A stretch of 64,000 nucleotides of DNA from Methanoculleus oceani. Lineage in GTDB: Archaea > Halobacteriota > Methanomicrobia > Methanomicrobiales > Methanoculleaceae. Shown piece by piece: positions 18,200 to 28,045 of the stretch. Position numbers and translations under genes: made by a program. The stretch is taken from NCBI RefSeq assembly GCF_023702065.1, contig NZ_QFDM01000002.1, positions 857,573 through 921,572 of the forward strand. Reading direction: 5' to 3'. Under the pieces are notes generated by a model that was given only the letters and a program-made list of their open reading frames with translations, was not told the DNA's origin and did no database searches. How positions within the stretch are numbered: the stretch's first letter is position 1; each line of letters begins with the position of its first letter.

Positions 18200-20194
18200 T
18201 TATCTGACCTTCGTCCCCGGGCTTACCGGCCGGAGAGGAACAAGAAGGGAGGCCTCGTCGCCAGCGGCGAGGATCATCCCCCGGCTCTCGACGCCGAAGA
18301 TCTTTGCCGGGGCGAGGTTTGCGATCAGCGCCACGTCTTTGCCCACCAGTTCTTCGGGGGCGTAGAACTGCGCGATCCCGCTGACCACCTGGCGCTTCTC
18401 GTTTCCTAAGTCAACGACGAGTTTGTAGAGTTTCTTCGAGCCCTTGATCGGTTCGGCCGAGACGACCTTTGCGACCCGGATATCGAGATTTCCGAACTCA
18501 TCGAGCGAGACGACGGGCATCTTCGGTGCGGCCGCCTCCTTTGCCTTCTCGACCCGCAGATTAAGGGTCGCCTCAAGGTCTTTGACCTGGGCCTCCTCGA
18601 CCTTCACAAAGAGGGTAGAGGGCTTTGCGAGTGTGCGGGCCCCCACCGGCGCCGTGGCCTCGGCGATCGGGTGGTCGGCGATGCTGTCCTCGTAGCCGAG
18701 CATCGTCCAGGCCCGTTGCATCGACTCGGGCATCAGGGGTTCGAAGACGAGGGCGAGCGCTTTCACGATCTGGAGGCAGTCGGCGATCGCCTGCTCTGCC
18801 GCGGCCCTGTCCTCCTTGATCAGCTTCCAGGGGGCGTTGTTCTGGATATAGCCGTTCCCAAACGACGCTAAAGCCATCATCGAATCGACGGCGTTCTTGA
18901 AGTCGTAGTCCCGCATCAGGGCGTCGATGCCGGCGAGCGACCGCTCGATCTCCTCGAGGACGGCCGGGCGAGGGGCAAGGTCGGGCACGCCCGAGAACTC
19001 CTTCTCGGCGAAGTACATCGTCCGGTAGATGAAGTTCCCGAGCGTCCCGACGATCTCGTTGTTCACCCGCTCGGCGTAGACCTTCCAGGAGAAGTCGAGC
19101 TCCTTTGTGTGGTTCGTGTAGGAGAGGAGGTAGTAGCGGAGGTAGTCCGCCGGGAGCCCCATATCAAGATAGTCGTCGTTCGTCCAGACGACGTAGCCCC
19201 GGGACTTCGAGAACTTCCTGCCCTCGATCGTGACCATGCCGCTTGCGACCACCGCGTGCGGGAGGCCGTAGCCCGCCGCCTTGAGGAGCGCCGGCCAGAA
19301 GATGCAGTGGTGGTAGATGATGTCGCCGCCGATGAAGTGCGTGACCCCGGTTTCGTCGCCGCACCAGTAGTCCTTCCAGTCGGCCCCTGCACTCTGCGCC
19401 CACTCCTTTGTGAACGATATGTAGCCGATCGGTGCGTCGACCCAGACGTAGACGACGAGGTCGTCGCTCCCCGGGAATTTGACGCCCCAGTCGAGCGTCC
19501 GGGTGATGCACCAGTCGTGGAGGAGCTCCTTCACCCACCCGAGGGCGTAGTTCCGGGCGGTGGACGTGCCCCGGAGGTCCGGGAGATACTCGAGGAGGAA
19601 CTCGCGGAATGCCGAGAGCCTGAAGAAGTAGTGCTCCTGCTCCCGGTACTCCGCCTTCCCGCCGCAGACCTTGCAGACCGCATCCTTGATCTCGCCGGGC
19701 TCGAGGTGCTGCCCGCACCCCTGGTCGCACTCGTCGCCCCGGGCGACGGCCCCGCAGTGGGGGCAGATCCCCTCCACATAACGGTCGGGGAGGAACCGTT
19801 CGCAGTCCGGGCAGTAACTCTGGCTGATGGTCCTGGCGTAGACGTAGCCGTTCTCGATGAGCCGCTCGACGATCGACCGGGTGGTCTCGTGGTTCATGGC
19901 ATCGTCGGTCATGCCGAACCGGTCGAAGACGACCTCCATCCGCCGGAACGTATCGTAGAAGTGCTGGTGATAGCGCTCCGAGAGGACGCGGGGGGTCGAA
20001 CCCTCCTGCTCGGCGCTGATCACGATCGGCGTCCCGTGGTTGTCGGAACCGCATACAAAGACGACGTCCTCCCCGGACCGGCGCATATACCGCACGTAAA
20101 AATCCGCCGGTACGTAGGTCCTCAGGTGCCCGATATGGCAGGGACCGTTCGTGTACGGGAGCCCGCACGTTACCAGCAACGGCTTACCACTCAT
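18200..20194 (-). CDS. metG: methionyl-tRNA synthetase with C-terminal tRNA-binding domain
   Basis: Charges initiator and elongator tRNA-Met. 664 residues. HIGH motif HIGH in [18 protein letters not shown] near residue 20. Zinc-knuckle cysteines are in [22 protein letters not shown] and CKVCGG. The KMSKS motif reads [11 protein letters not shown]. Residues from about 555 form an EMAPII/OB-fold tRNA-binding domain ([29 protein letters not shown]), which in many archaea is a separate protein. Convergent with the methyltransferase gene, 4 bp apart. Confidence 0.96.
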   Translation of the reverse strand: MSGKPLLVTCGLPYTNGPCHIGHLRTYVPADFYVRYMRRSGEDVVFVCGSDNHGTPIVISAEQEGSTPRVLSERYHQHFYDTFRRMEVVFDRFGMTDDAMNHETTRSIVERLIENGYVYARTISQSYCPDCERFLPDRYVEGICPHCGAVARGDECDQGCGQHLEPGEIKDAVCKVCGGKAEYREQEHYFFRLSAFREFLLEYLPDLRGTSTARNYALGWVKELLHDWCITRTLDWGVKFPGSDDLVVYVWVDAPIGYISFTKEWAQSAGADWKDYWCGDETGVTHFIGGDIIYHHCIFWPALLKAAGYGLPHAVVASGMVTIEGRKFSKSRGYVVWTNDDYLDMGLPADYLRYYLLSYTNHTKELDFSWKVYAERVNNEIVGTLGNFIYRTMYFAEKEFSGVPDLAPRPAVLEEIERSLAGIDALMRDYDFKNAVDSMMALASFGNGYIQNNAPWKLIKEDRAAAEQAIADCLQIVKALALVFEPLMPESMQRAWTMLGYEDSIADHPIAEATAPVGARTLAKPSTLFVKVEEAQVKDLEATLNLRVEKAKEAAAPKMPVVSLDEFGNLDIRVAKVVSAEPIKGSKKLYKLVVDLGNEKRQVVSGIAQFYAPEELVGKDVALIANLAPAKIFGVESRGMILAAGDEASLLVPLRPVSPGTKVR

Positions 20195-20236
20195 CCTTAT
20201 CTACTCTGGTTGCGATGCTAATAAAGATACCAGCGC

Positions 20237-21022
20237 ATGTCACGACGGATTCCAATACAGGTTCGGTCCTTCGGCTCCGAGGTCGGGATGCCCACGGTTC
20301 CGGAGCTCGCGGAGTGGCTGAAAGAGAAGCGGGGAGAGGAAGCGGACCTCGTCACCTACCGGCTCGAGCAGTCGCTCGATGCCCAGGAGGGCGTGGCGAT
20401 CCCCGCCGCCGGCGGCGTCTTCTACGGCGAGCGGTGGCGGGAAGCCTTCCTGGGTATGGCAGACGGGGTGCTCGTCGACGAGCCGGGCATCGAGCCGGCC
20501 GCCGTGGCCGCGGATGCACGCCGCGTCCGGGCGAGGCACAAGGAGGCCTGGTTCTCCCTCCCCGCCCCCCACCTGCTCGGGTTCCGCGACGCCTACATCG
20601 ATGATGAAGAGGGATTCTCCGAGACGATCGCGACCGCGTATGCCCGGCTCGCCCGGGAGATGAGGGATGCCGGCGTGCCGGGGCACGTTCTGGTCGCTGA
20701 AGAGGCGGACGCGATCGAGCTCGAGGTGCTTGCCGGCAGAAAGATCCTCTTCTTCCCCAGAAACCCGGAGACCTTCGACCTAGAACTGCTGCTCGAGTAC
20801 CAGAGCGACCTCGTCCTCCCGGCAAGAGACCTTAACCGGGCCCCCGACCTGATGGAGCAGTTCCGCGTCCGGAAGCTCGTCCTGCTCGATCCCGAGAAGG
20901 AAGACCTTGCGGCGACGGCCGAACTCATCGACCCGGATATGCTCGAGGTCGGCGGCTACTGCGAGGACGGCTGCCCGGACTACTGGAAGCACCTCGTAGA
21001 CCGGGCGTTTATTGCGCGATAG
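20237..21022 (+). CDS. uncharacterised 261-residue protein
   Basis: Not recognised. Soluble and acidic, with no signal or membrane segment. Visible blocks: PTVPELAEWLKEKRGEEADL, AGGVFYGERWREAFLGMADG, KILFFPRNPETFDLELLLEY and a C-terminal EVGGYCEDGCPDYWKHLVDR. The two Cys in CEDGC could bind metal. The alternating beta/alpha pattern in the second half (ILFFPRNP, LVLPARDL, LVLLDPEKE) suggests a barrel-like or Rossmann-like fold. GC-typical codon use and a good ATG argue that it is real. It ends inside the convergent DHH gene (14 bp overlap). Confidence 0.7.
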   Translation: MSRRIPIQVRSFGSEVGMPTVPELAEWLKEKRGEEADLVTYRLEQSLDAQEGVAIPAAGGVFYGERWREAFLGMADGVLVDEPGIEPAAVAADARRVRARHKEAWFSLPAPHLLGFRDAYIDDEEGFSETIATAYARLAREMRDAGVPGHVLVAEEADAIELEVLAGRKILFFPRNPETFDLELLLEYQSDLVLPARDLNRAPDLMEQFRVRKLVLLDPEKEDLAATAELIDPDMLEVGGYCEDGCPDYWKHLVDRAFIAR

Positions 21023-21983
21023 ACTCCGCCGCTTCCGCAAGGAGGCGGTAGTGGCGGTTCCGTTTTACGAGCCAGAAGAGAAGGCGGTCGAGGAGGCTGA
21101 ACGTAAACGTGCCCCCGGCCGCGTGGGGGTGGCCGCCGCCGGAGAACTCCCGGGCTATGAGGTGGCTGATCGGGGGGACGGAGCGGATGGAGATGCGGCC
21201 GTTTCCCGAGACGACCACCTCGACGTCGGTGCCGAGTTCGTCGCGGATGGCGTGGGCGGTCTCGCTCGGGTAGCCGTAGAGGGGAGCGAACGCGATCCGG
21301 TAGCGATCGCCCTCGATGATGGTGGTGTGCCGAAGGCTCTTTCCGATGTCCCGCTCCATCTCCCGGACGATCCCCGCGTACTCGCTCTCGATCCTCGCAT
21401 CGACGATCGTGCCCCGGACAAGGTTGTCGCGGACGTACTCCCGGCAGCCCTTCCGCATCACCACCTGGCCGAGCATCTTCGACCGGGGGTCCTGGTGCTT
21501 CCAGAGGTCGTAGTCGCAGACGACCCGCGCGATCTCCTCCGCCACCGCGTCGCCTGCGGCGAGGTCGCGTGCGACGATCCCGGTGGCGCAGGTGGCGACG
21601 TCGACATGGAGGAAGTTCGTCTTCTTCTCGACGGCCCGGATCTCCTCGTCCTTCCAGCGGTGGTGGTCCCGCCACTCGATCCGCCACCCGTTCGACCGTG
21701 CTTTGGCGAGCCGCTGCTCGACGCCCTGCTGGTAGCCGATATCCGATATGCTGAGGAGGTCGCCCCGCCCCGGAGAACCGGCCACGGCGTCGAAGAGGGA
21801 GAGGAACTTGCCGACCGAAGCCCAGATGGTGAAGACGTCCCCGTACTTCCTCCGGTGAATGGCATCGCTCCCGACGGCGTCGAGGTCGTTGTGCGTGAGA
21901 TGCACGACCGTCTCCGTCCTCCCGGAGAGCGCCTGCATCAGGTTCGCGCCCCGGCTATCCGACTTCTTATCGCTCCGGCCCAT
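21009..21983 (-). CDS. DHH/DHHA1-family phosphoesterase
   Basis: 324 residues. The metal-binding signatures of the RecJ/NrnA/PDE superfamily are present: THNDLDAVGSDAI (motif I), ISDIGYQQG (motif II region), WRDHHRWKDEE (DHH motif) and the DHHA1 substrate-binding motif EFSGGGHPHAAGGTF near the C-terminus. It could degrade small RNA oligonucleotides or cyclic dinucleotides; the sequence does not decide between them. An in-frame ATG at residue 16 (MQALSGRTE) is an alternative start. Convergent overlap with the upstream unknown gene. Confidence 0.88.
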   Translation of the reverse strand: MGRSDKKSDSRGANLMQALSGRTETVVHLTHNDLDAVGSDAIHRRKYGDVFTIWASVGKFLSLFDAVAGSPGRGDLLSISDIGYQQGVEQRLAKARSNGWRIEWRDHHRWKDEEIRAVEKKTNFLHVDVATCATGIVARDLAAGDAVAEEIARVVCDYDLWKHQDPRSKMLGQVVMRKGCREYVRDNLVRGTIVDARIESEYAGIVREMERDIGKSLRHTTIIEGDRYRIAFAPLYGYPSETAHAIRDELGTDVEVVVSGNGRISIRSVPPISHLIAREFSGGGHPHAAGGTFTFSLLDRLLFWLVKRNRHYRLLAEAAESIAQ

Positions 21984-22059
21984 TGGTTATACATCGATGC
22001 GGGATGTGATAAACAGGCGGTTTAAGGTCCGCTGCCGTCCCGCCCCTCCGGGAGCACAG

Positions 22060-22068
22060 AATTTATTA
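22060..22068 (+). promoter_or_regulatory. TATA box of tRNA-Phe
   Basis: AATTTATTA lies 30-38 bp upstream of the tRNA 5' end in otherwise GC-rich DNA. Confidence 0.5.
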
Positions 22069-22097
22069 GGGACGACCGACAACACTGTAAGGCAGAA

Positions 22098-22171
22098 GCC
22101 CCTGTAGCTCAGACTGGGAGAGCGCCAGACTGAAGATCTGGTTGTCCCCGGTTCAAATCCGGGCGGGGGCA
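22098..22171 (+). tRNA. tRNA-Phe (anticodon GAA)
   Basis: Acceptor GCCCCTG pairs with CGGGGGC, with discriminator A. The anticodon stem CCAGA/TCTGG holds loop CTGAAGA, anticodon GAA. The T arm CCCGG-TTCAAAT-CCGGG is complete. There is no intron and no encoded CCA. Confidence 0.96.
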
Positions 22172-22299
22172 CTCCGAGCAACTTTTCTGACGTCTTCGCT
22201 TCTGAAATGATGGAGACTGCAAGAGATTTGCAGAAGGTTCTGTGAGATTATGCTGCAGAACCTATCCCGTCCGGCGGGCGATTGTTCCCGCCCGGTACA

Positions 22300-22734
22300 T
22301 CATGCCAGGGTGTAACTGGATTGCGCCCCTTTGGCACGCTGGAAGCGTTCTGCTATCTCGAACCGTTCTGATGTATCAATGAACGATTCGGCCGCCTTGA
22401 GCAGCCGCTCTTCGCTATCGATATGGAACTGCACCCGCCGTTTCAGAACCTGAATGGTAGGCACCCATTCCGTTCCAATCTCGATCCGGTCCAGTCGATC
22501 CAGGCAGATCCTGATTGAGTTGTGTTCGGCAAGGGAATCTTCGATCCGCTCATACATTTCTGACCTCATCCGCTCGTATATCGTCACTTCCTCACCGTAC
22601 ATATGCGAGTACAGTAATCCCCTGGCGACGCTGTAGGCCTCGGAGGTTGCGCGGCCGTGCACTCCCAGATCGTCCAGCACCTTCATAATCTGCTCGTGAT
22701 CCTGCCGGATCGCCTCAATAATATCCTGGTCCAC
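22300..22734 (-). CDS. hemerythrin-like (HHE) domain protein
   Basis: 144 residues of helical protein. Metal-ligand pattern: H in AIRQDHEQIMKVL, H and E in YSHMYGEEVTIYERM, H in SLAEHNSIRICLDRL, and H with E in QFHIDSEERLLKAAE, as in HHE/hemerythrin proteins that bind a di-iron site for oxygen or nitric oxide sensing or detoxification. The frame stays open further upstream, but GGGGGAG 5 bp ahead of the GTG at 22734 fixes the start. Stand-alone gene between tRNA-Phe and trpF. Confidence 0.82.
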   Translation of the reverse strand: MDQDIIEAIRQDHEQIMKVLDDLGVHGRATSEAYSVARGLLYSHMYGEEVTIYERMRSEMYERIEDSLAEHNSIRICLDRLDRIEIGTEWVPTIQVLKRRVQFHIDSEERLLKAAESFIDTSERFEIAERFQRAKGAQSSYTLA

Positions 22735-22945
22735 ATATACTCCCCCGGGTGCCGTCCCTGACACATTAGTCCGAATAGATAACAGTATCGCCCGAGAAGA
22801 GCAGGACAATCTCATGCGGCTAAGACTCCATCAGCCTCACCATCGCCGCCACGACCCCGCCGACCTGCCTCTGCCGCCATCACCCGGCGTCACGGCCTTC
22901 CGGCTATGCAGATAGCCTATCTACCATTAAGACAGAGAGAATCCG

Positions 22946-23596
22946 ATGCGTGTCAAATTCTGTGGAACAGCCAGCCTTGCGGATATGCGGTGCGCAATCG
23001 ATGCGGGCTGCGACGCCATGGGGTTCATCATGGGCGTGACCCACCAGAGCAGCGATTTCGTAACGGCGGCAGAAGCCGCGAAGATGATACGTCATCTCCC
23101 GCCGTTCATCGAACCGGTCGCGGTCACCCACCTGCAGGAGACGGAGGACCTCATCGGGTTGGTGAAAGAATCGCGCTGCACGACGCTGCAGGTCCAGAAC
23201 GCCGTCGAACCGTCCGAACTGGACGTCATCCGCTATGCCCTCCCGTACCTCAAGATCGTGAAAGCCGTTCATGTGACGGACGAATCGGCCATCGAGACAG
23301 GAAAACTCTATGAGCCTTACGCCGATGCGCTCATCCTCGACACCAGGACAGCGGCGAAGATCGGGGGGACGGGAATCCCTCACGACTGGAATATCAGTGC
23401 AAAAATCGTGGCAAACTCGGCAATTCCCGTGATACTCGCAGGAGGGCTCAGGCCGGAGAACGTTAGAGAGGCAATACGGAAGGTCCGCCCGTACGGAGTC
23501 GACGTGCATACCGGCGTCAAGAAAGACGGCGTCCGCAACCCGGAAAGAACCCTGGCTTTTGCCCGCGAAGCAAGAAACGCTCTGCTGCAAGATTGA
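22946..23596 (+). CDS. trpF: phosphoribosylanthranilate isomerase (TrpF family)
   Basis: Isomerises N-(5-phosphoribosyl)anthranilate in tryptophan synthesis, on a (beta/alpha)8 barrel. 216 residues. Starts MRVKFCGTASLADM with the catalytic Cys of the KxCG motif, then GCDAMGFIMGV, the late loop GGTGIPHDW, and the phosphate-binding LAGGLRPENV and GVDVHTGVKKDG. The first helix and the THQSSDFVT loop are less conserved than in standard TrpF, so a paralogue acting on a related substrate is possible. No other trp gene is nearby. Confidence 0.85.
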   Translation: MRVKFCGTASLADMRCAIDAGCDAMGFIMGVTHQSSDFVTAAEAAKMIRHLPPFIEPVAVTHLQETEDLIGLVKESRCTTLQVQNAVEPSELDVIRYALPYLKIVKAVHVTDESAIETGKLYEPYADALILDTRTAAKIGGTGIPHDWNISAKIVANSAIPVILAGGLRPENVREAIRKVRPYGVDVHTGVKKDGVRNPERTLAFAREARNALLQD

Positions 23597-23784
23597 GAGA
23601 TCGCATCGCCGCCCCGGGTGGTGCCGAAAGGCAAGGCATTTATGCCATCTCCGGTAAGGAATGCCGATGAACGCGCATCCAGGCTGGAGGACCGGGTACG
23701 CCGGAACTGCCTACCTTTATCTCAGCCCACATCAGAATCATCTCTTCCGAACATAGCCGGAATATCCGGGAGACCGATCGCGCC

Positions 23785-26181
23785 ATGCACGCAACGAAAC
23801 CTCCGACTCAATCCGCTCCGGACTTCTCCCTCGACGAAGTCGAGGACGGTCTGCTCCTGCTCGATGCCGGGAGAAGGGTCGTGTGGGTCAACCGGGCCTT
23901 TCGCCGCCTCCTATCACTGCCGGACAAGCGGGATCTCTCCGGGGCGGACGGGATGGCGCTCGTCCGCACCCATATCGCACCGCTCATCGCCGATCAGGAA
24001 GCAGCCGGGCAGCTGCTCACGGCGCTCCGGGCAGGGACAGCGCTCTGTGGGCTGGAATGCCGGATAGATCCCGCCCGGCGGGTTGTGTGTTCGATACGGG
24101 TCCCGGGCGGCGGGACGGTGGCCCTTCTCATCAGCGACATCACCGCGAGGAAGGAGAGTGAGGAGAAGTACCGCCGTCTGGAGCAGGAGCGCAGCCACTA
24201 CCGGGAACTCTTCGATCTCGCCCCCGACGGCTACTTCGCCTGCGACCCGCGAGGAACGATCCTCGACGTGAACCAGGCGGGAGCCCTCCTCCTCGGCAGG
24301 GAGAGGGAGAGCCTGATCGGGACGTCCTGTTGGTCGTATGTCGCCCCGGAGTGCGGGGAGGCCTGCCGGGACCTCGTCGCGCAGCTCTCGAGCGGCCCCT
24401 CCGAACCCCTGCGGGGGATCGAGGTGTGGGTCCGGCCGGCGGCCGGAAAGCCCATCCCCGTCTCCCTCTCGGCCACGGCCGTCCTGGACGACCGGGGCGG
24501 CCTTACGGAGATCCGGTGGCTCGCCCGGGACATCACACGGAGAAAACGGGCGGATGCGGAGCGGGAGCGGCTGCTCGTCGAAAACCAGTCGCTCGCCGCC
24601 GACCTCGCCGAAGAGCGCGACATCCTCCGGACGGTCATGGAGTACACCGACGTCCACCTTGCCTACCTTGATGCCGGGTTCCGGTTCGTCCGCGTGAACA
24701 CGGCTTACGCGGAGGGGGCCGGGTACGCGAAGGAGGAACTTCTTGGACGAAAACACTTCGACCTCTTCCCGAACCCGGAGAACCAGGCAATCTTTCAGCG
24801 TGTGCGGGATACCGGGGAGGCGTTCCGGGTATACGCAAAGCCGTTCGCGTACGTTGACCAGCCCGAACGCGGGACGACCTACTGGGACTGGAGCCTCGTG
24901 CCGGTGAAGGACGCGAGGGGAGACGTCCAGGGGCTGGTCTTCTCGCTTGCCGACGTCACGGAGCGGGTACGGGCGGCGGAAGAGGTCAGTATCCGGAACA
25001 GGAGGCTTGCCGTCCTGAACGCAGTCATCACCGCGTCGGCATCCGCGTTCACCCTGGACGAGCTGCTCGACAACACGCTTGATGCGGTTCTCGACAACCT
25101 CGGATGCGATGTCGGGTCGATCTACATGCTGGAGGGAGGGGATCGGATGCAGGCCGTCCTCCGGTGCCACCGGGGGGTCTCCGAATTCGCCCTCATGCAG
25201 AACCGGACACTCAACGTCAGCCATTGGCCCTACAACCGGGTCTTCGTCGCCGGCCAGCCCTGGTTCGTCGAGGAGACAGAGGAAGCGGGTACCCGCGACC
25301 GGGACGTGCTTGCGGACTTCGGCGTCGCCTCCCTCGCTTTCATCCCGCTCGTTGCCGAGTCCTCGGTCGTCGGGGCGCTCGTGCTCGGGAGCACCGCCGC
25401 CCGTAAGACCTCGCAGGAGGGGCGGCGGCTCCTCGAAGCGGTCGGCCGGGAGCTCGGGGCCGGGGTCCTCCGGGGGATGCTGTACTCCCGGCTCGAGGCG
25501 GCGAACCGGGAGGCGAACCTCTACCTGGATATCCTCACTCACGACATCCGGAACGCCGACAACGTCGCGAACATCTACGCCGACCTCCTCATCGACGAGC
25601 TCGAGGGAGAACCGGCCCGACACGCCCGGAAACTGAAGGCCGGGATCAAAAAGAGCATCGAGATCACGGCAAACGTCGCCACCATCCGGAAGATCCGCGA
25701 GAGACGGGCCGGACCTGTGCCTGTCGATCTCGACAGGGTGATCCGGCAGGAGAACGCCCATTTCCCCGACGCCCGTATCACCTACGACGGACCGCGCGTG
25801 ACGGTCCTCGCCGACGACCTCCTCCCGGAGATCTTCACGAACCTCATCGGCAACGCCGTCAAACACGGCGGGCCGGACGTCGGGATAGGGATAACGGTCG
25901 AGGATGCGGAGGAAGAAGGGATGGTCCAGGTCACCGTCGCCGATACCGGGCCCGGGATCCCGGACGATGCGAAGGAAGCAATGTTCTCCCGGTTCGAGGA
26001 GGGGGAGACCCGGGGGAGCGGCCAGGGTCTCGGGCTCCGGATCTGCTGGATGCTCGTGGCCCGCTACGGAGGAAGGATCCGGGTGGAGGACCGGGTGCCG
26101 GGCCACCCGGAGGAGGGAGCGGCGTTCCGGTTCACCCTCAGGGAGGCCAGGGGAGGCGACCCACCGGAGCAGAGAGCGTAG
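23785..26181 (+). CDS. multi-PAS/GAF sensor histidine kinase
   Basis: 798 residues, no membrane segment, so a cytoplasmic sensor. Order: a degenerate PAS (about 15-115), PAS (about 135-255, EQERSHYRELFDLAPDGYFA), PAS (about 280-395, EYTDVHLAYLDAGFRFVRVN), GAF (about 420-570), then kinase core. The phospho-acceptor box reads LTHDIRNADNVANIYADLL (His near residue 585), the THDIRN variant common in methanogen kinases rather than SHELRTP. The ATPase has N box NLIGNAVKHGG, G1 DTGPGIPD and G2 GSGQGLGL. No response regulator is adjacent; the nearest receiver is at 30.1 kb with its own kinase. Confidence 0.9.
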   Translation: MHATKPPTQSAPDFSLDEVEDGLLLLDAGRRVVWVNRAFRRLLSLPDKRDLSGADGMALVRTHIAPLIADQEAAGQLLTALRAGTALCGLECRIDPARRVVCSIRVPGGGTVALLISDITARKESEEKYRRLEQERSHYRELFDLAPDGYFACDPRGTILDVNQAGALLLGRERESLIGTSCWSYVAPECGEACRDLVAQLSSGPSEPLRGIEVWVRPAAGKPIPVSLSATAVLDDRGGLTEIRWLARDITRRKRADAERERLLVENQSLAADLAEERDILRTVMEYTDVHLAYLDAGFRFVRVNTAYAEGAGYAKEELLGRKHFDLFPNPENQAIFQRVRDTGEAFRVYAKPFAYVDQPERGTTYWDWSLVPVKDARGDVQGLVFSLADVTERVRAAEEVSIRNRRLAVLNAVITASASAFTLDELLDNTLDAVLDNLGCDVGSIYMLEGGDRMQAVLRCHRGVSEFALMQNRTLNVSHWPYNRVFVAGQPWFVEETEEAGTRDRDVLADFGVASLAFIPLVAESSVVGALVLGSTAARKTSQEGRRLLEAVGRELGAGVLRGMLYSRLEAANREANLYLDILTHDIRNADNVANIYADLLIDELEGEPARHARKLKAGIKKSIEITANVATIRKIRERRAGPVPVDLDRVIRQENAHFPDARITYDGPRVTVLADDLLPEIFTNLIGNAVKHGGPDVGIGITVEDAEEEGMVQVTVADTGPGIPDDAKEAMFSRFEEGETRGSGQGLGLRICWMLVARYGGRIRVEDRVPGHPEEGAAFRFTLREARGGDPPEQRA

Positions 26182-26217
26182 GACGCTCTCATGTGCGCTC
26201 CCCGGTAACTCATGATA

Positions 26218-26385
26218 TCACGCGAAGGCGCGAAAAGGACTGTCAACACCCATATGCCAGGCCTCGCGGCTCGAAGCCTAAGGCTTCTCACGCTCCGGAC
26301 GCTGTCCGTCGCACCCTTCGGAACGTCGTTACTCGAAAACGCGAAGCGTTTTCTCGAACTCCGTTCCTTCGGAACGTCGTTTAAA
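26218..26385. repeat. modular hairpin repeat array, locus C
   Basis: Begins with a leader (26218-26266) that starts TCACGCGAAGGCGCGAA and is similar to the one at locus D. Then hairpins: GAAGCC-TAA-GGCTTC (26273-26287), GGAC-GCT-GTCC (26297-26307), AAAACGC-GAA-GCGTTTT (26336-26352, same module as locus A), and GTTCC-TTC-GGAAC near 26364-26376. Linkers CTCACGCTCC, GTCGCACC and CTCGAACTCC separate them. The array lies between two convergent gene ends. Confidence 0.8.
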
Positions 26386-26394
26386 AAAGAGTAT

Positions 26395-27639
26395 TCACCG
26401 GGCAGGCACCGCTGCCATGCCCTTCTCCACCCGGCGGGCCATCTCCTGCTTGACCCTCCGGATGTTCTCCGCCTGGTCGCGCTCTGCAAGGTTCGGTCCC
26501 GCTTTGCCGACGATCTCCTCGCTCGGGACGCCCTTCGCGTTCATGACGCGCAGGTAGCCGAAACTCGCCCAGCTGTCCGGGAGGTCGCGCATCCGCACAT
26601 ACTCCATGTTGTTCGGCGCAAGGTCGAGTTGAGCATCGATGACGCTGTTGACGTAGTCTTTGTTCTGCTCGAAGACCACCAGGGGCTCGATGACGTCGGC
26701 CTTCACGAGGTCCTGGATGTCGCGGCCCTCGATCTTCTTGATGAGCCGCGCACACTCGTTGAAGTGCGTGACCTCCATCTTCGCAAACATCTCCCAGATC
26801 CCCTTAATCCTCGGGTCGCTCTCGGTCTCTGCGCACGAGTGGTAGAGGTAGGCCTCGTTGAGTTCCATCATCGCCATCTTCTCGAGCATCGTCTCGTTCG
26901 GATCCCCGAGCAGCCCGTACTGGGTCACGTGCTGCTCCTCGATCTCCGCGATCTCTGCGTAGAGCTGCCGCGCGATCTCGTCGGGATACATGAACCCGTG
27001 CGACCGGTAGTAGAGCATCGTCTGCTGCTCGGCTGCGGTGATCGTGATGTAGTTCATCTTCGTCTTGATATCGGCCGTATCCTTGTCGTAGTGCTTACGC
27101 ATCGAGTCAAAGGGGTGGCGGTGCTCGATGCTCGTCGGTCTGCCCGGCTTGACCTCGGTCTTGCCCTGGACGATCACTTCGGGGTCGCCGCCCTCGATGC
27201 AGTCGTAGAGGCAGCTGTAGCGGTAGAGGTGGTCGAAGTCCTCGAGCAGTGCAAAGTCCAGCGTCTGCTTTACGTAGGGGTCCGGCTCGTTCTGCGCCAG
27301 GTTCGCGGTGAGGTCGACCGCCACCTGCTCGTAACCGAGGGTGGTCTCGATGATCGACTGGTCCGCCGGGTTGAGCCAGTTGACCAGCTCCTGCTGCTGG
27401 GAGTCGATCCGGCGCATCAGGGCCATCGCCTTCTTCACCTCGGGGTCCGGGTGCATCCGCTCGATCGCGTGCGACGTGATGACGGCGTTGTTCTCGATAC
27501 CGTTCATGAGGATGATCCGGGTCCTGGTGTAGGCGTCGACCGCCTTCTTGTCGTAGGGGGGCGGGACCATATCCTTCCAGTTCATGGGCTGCTCTTCGAT
27601 CGGCATGCCCTCCATATCAAAAGGTCTGAATTGAGCCAT
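26395..27639 (-). CDS. tandem ferritin-like (di-iron four-helix) protein
   Basis: 414 residues from the ATG at 27639, which has GGAGG 8 bp upstream; the open frame extends further without support. Nearly all helical. The second half carries a complete di-iron pattern: E in TAAEQQTMLYY, ExxH in IEEQHVTQYG, E in MELNEAYLYHS and ExxH in KMEVTHFNECA. The first half has a related but less complete pattern (GIENNAVITSHA, LLEDFDHLYRYS). It looks like a duplicated rubrerythrin/ferritin-like fold with one possibly degenerate site. Probably oxidative-stress or iron-related; no rubredoxin domain is present. Divergent from hsp20. Confidence 0.75.
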   Translation of the reverse strand: MAQFRPFDMEGMPIEEQPMNWKDMVPPPYDKKAVDAYTRTRIILMNGIENNAVITSHAIERMHPDPEVKKAMALMRRIDSQQQELVNWLNPADQSIIETTLGYEQVAVDLTANLAQNEPDPYVKQTLDFALLEDFDHLYRYSCLYDCIEGGDPEVIVQGKTEVKPGRPTSIEHRHPFDSMRKHYDKDTADIKTKMNYITITAAEQQTMLYYRSHGFMYPDEIARQLYAEIAEIEEQHVTQYGLLGDPNETMLEKMAMMELNEAYLYHSCAETESDPRIKGIWEMFAKMEVTHFNECARLIKKIEGRDIQDLVKADVIEPLVVFEQNKDYVNSVIDAQLDLAPNNMEYVRMRDLPDSWASFGYLRVMNAKGVPSEEIVGKAGPNLAERDQAENIRRVKQEMARRVEKGMAAVPAR

Positions 27640-28045
27640 CTCATCTTCCTCCGTAACCCCCGCCGGCTCCATCGGCGGGTGCATCTCCGGCAGTACGGCG
27701 GCACGGGCGGTGAGCCCTGCGGTCACGCCCGCACCCCGGAAACCCGGGGGTCTCCCACCATACCGGTCACGCCACAAAAACCTAACGGCCGGCGGAAAGG
27801 AGGACGAAGAATGCCTTTCCAGGCTGCTCCGACAGAGCACCGGCGACACCGGGCGGATTATCCGGGACGGTACCGTCCCGGATCTTCAGGGAGACCACAA
27901 GATATACACCGCCGGAGGTGCGGCTATGGGAGAAGAACGGAGGCGGGCGCACCCTGGTACCAAAGGTTAAGTATGCCGCCTCAAGAGAGATCCCCGGATG
28001 GCGACCGGCCATCCGATGACTACCAGACTGCAGGAGGCAAGGACC
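27640..28045. other. intergenic region between divergent ferritin-like and hsp20 genes
   Basis: About 400 bp without a credible gene. It must hold both divergent promoters; the best A/T-rich stretch for hsp20 is AAAGGTTAAGTATG near 27963-27976. Short GC hairpins such as CCGCCGGC...GCCGGCGG-like pairs occur near 27660 but I assign no function. Confidence 0.4.

Noticed and set aside
19109..20221. 370-codon frame antisense to metG
   Set aside because: metG is unambiguous; the antisense frame has no recognisable protein features.
23914..26106. Long open frame of 730 codons antisense to the PAS/GAF kinase
   Set aside because: Same reasoning: composition follows the complementary third-codon GC bias and no motif is present.
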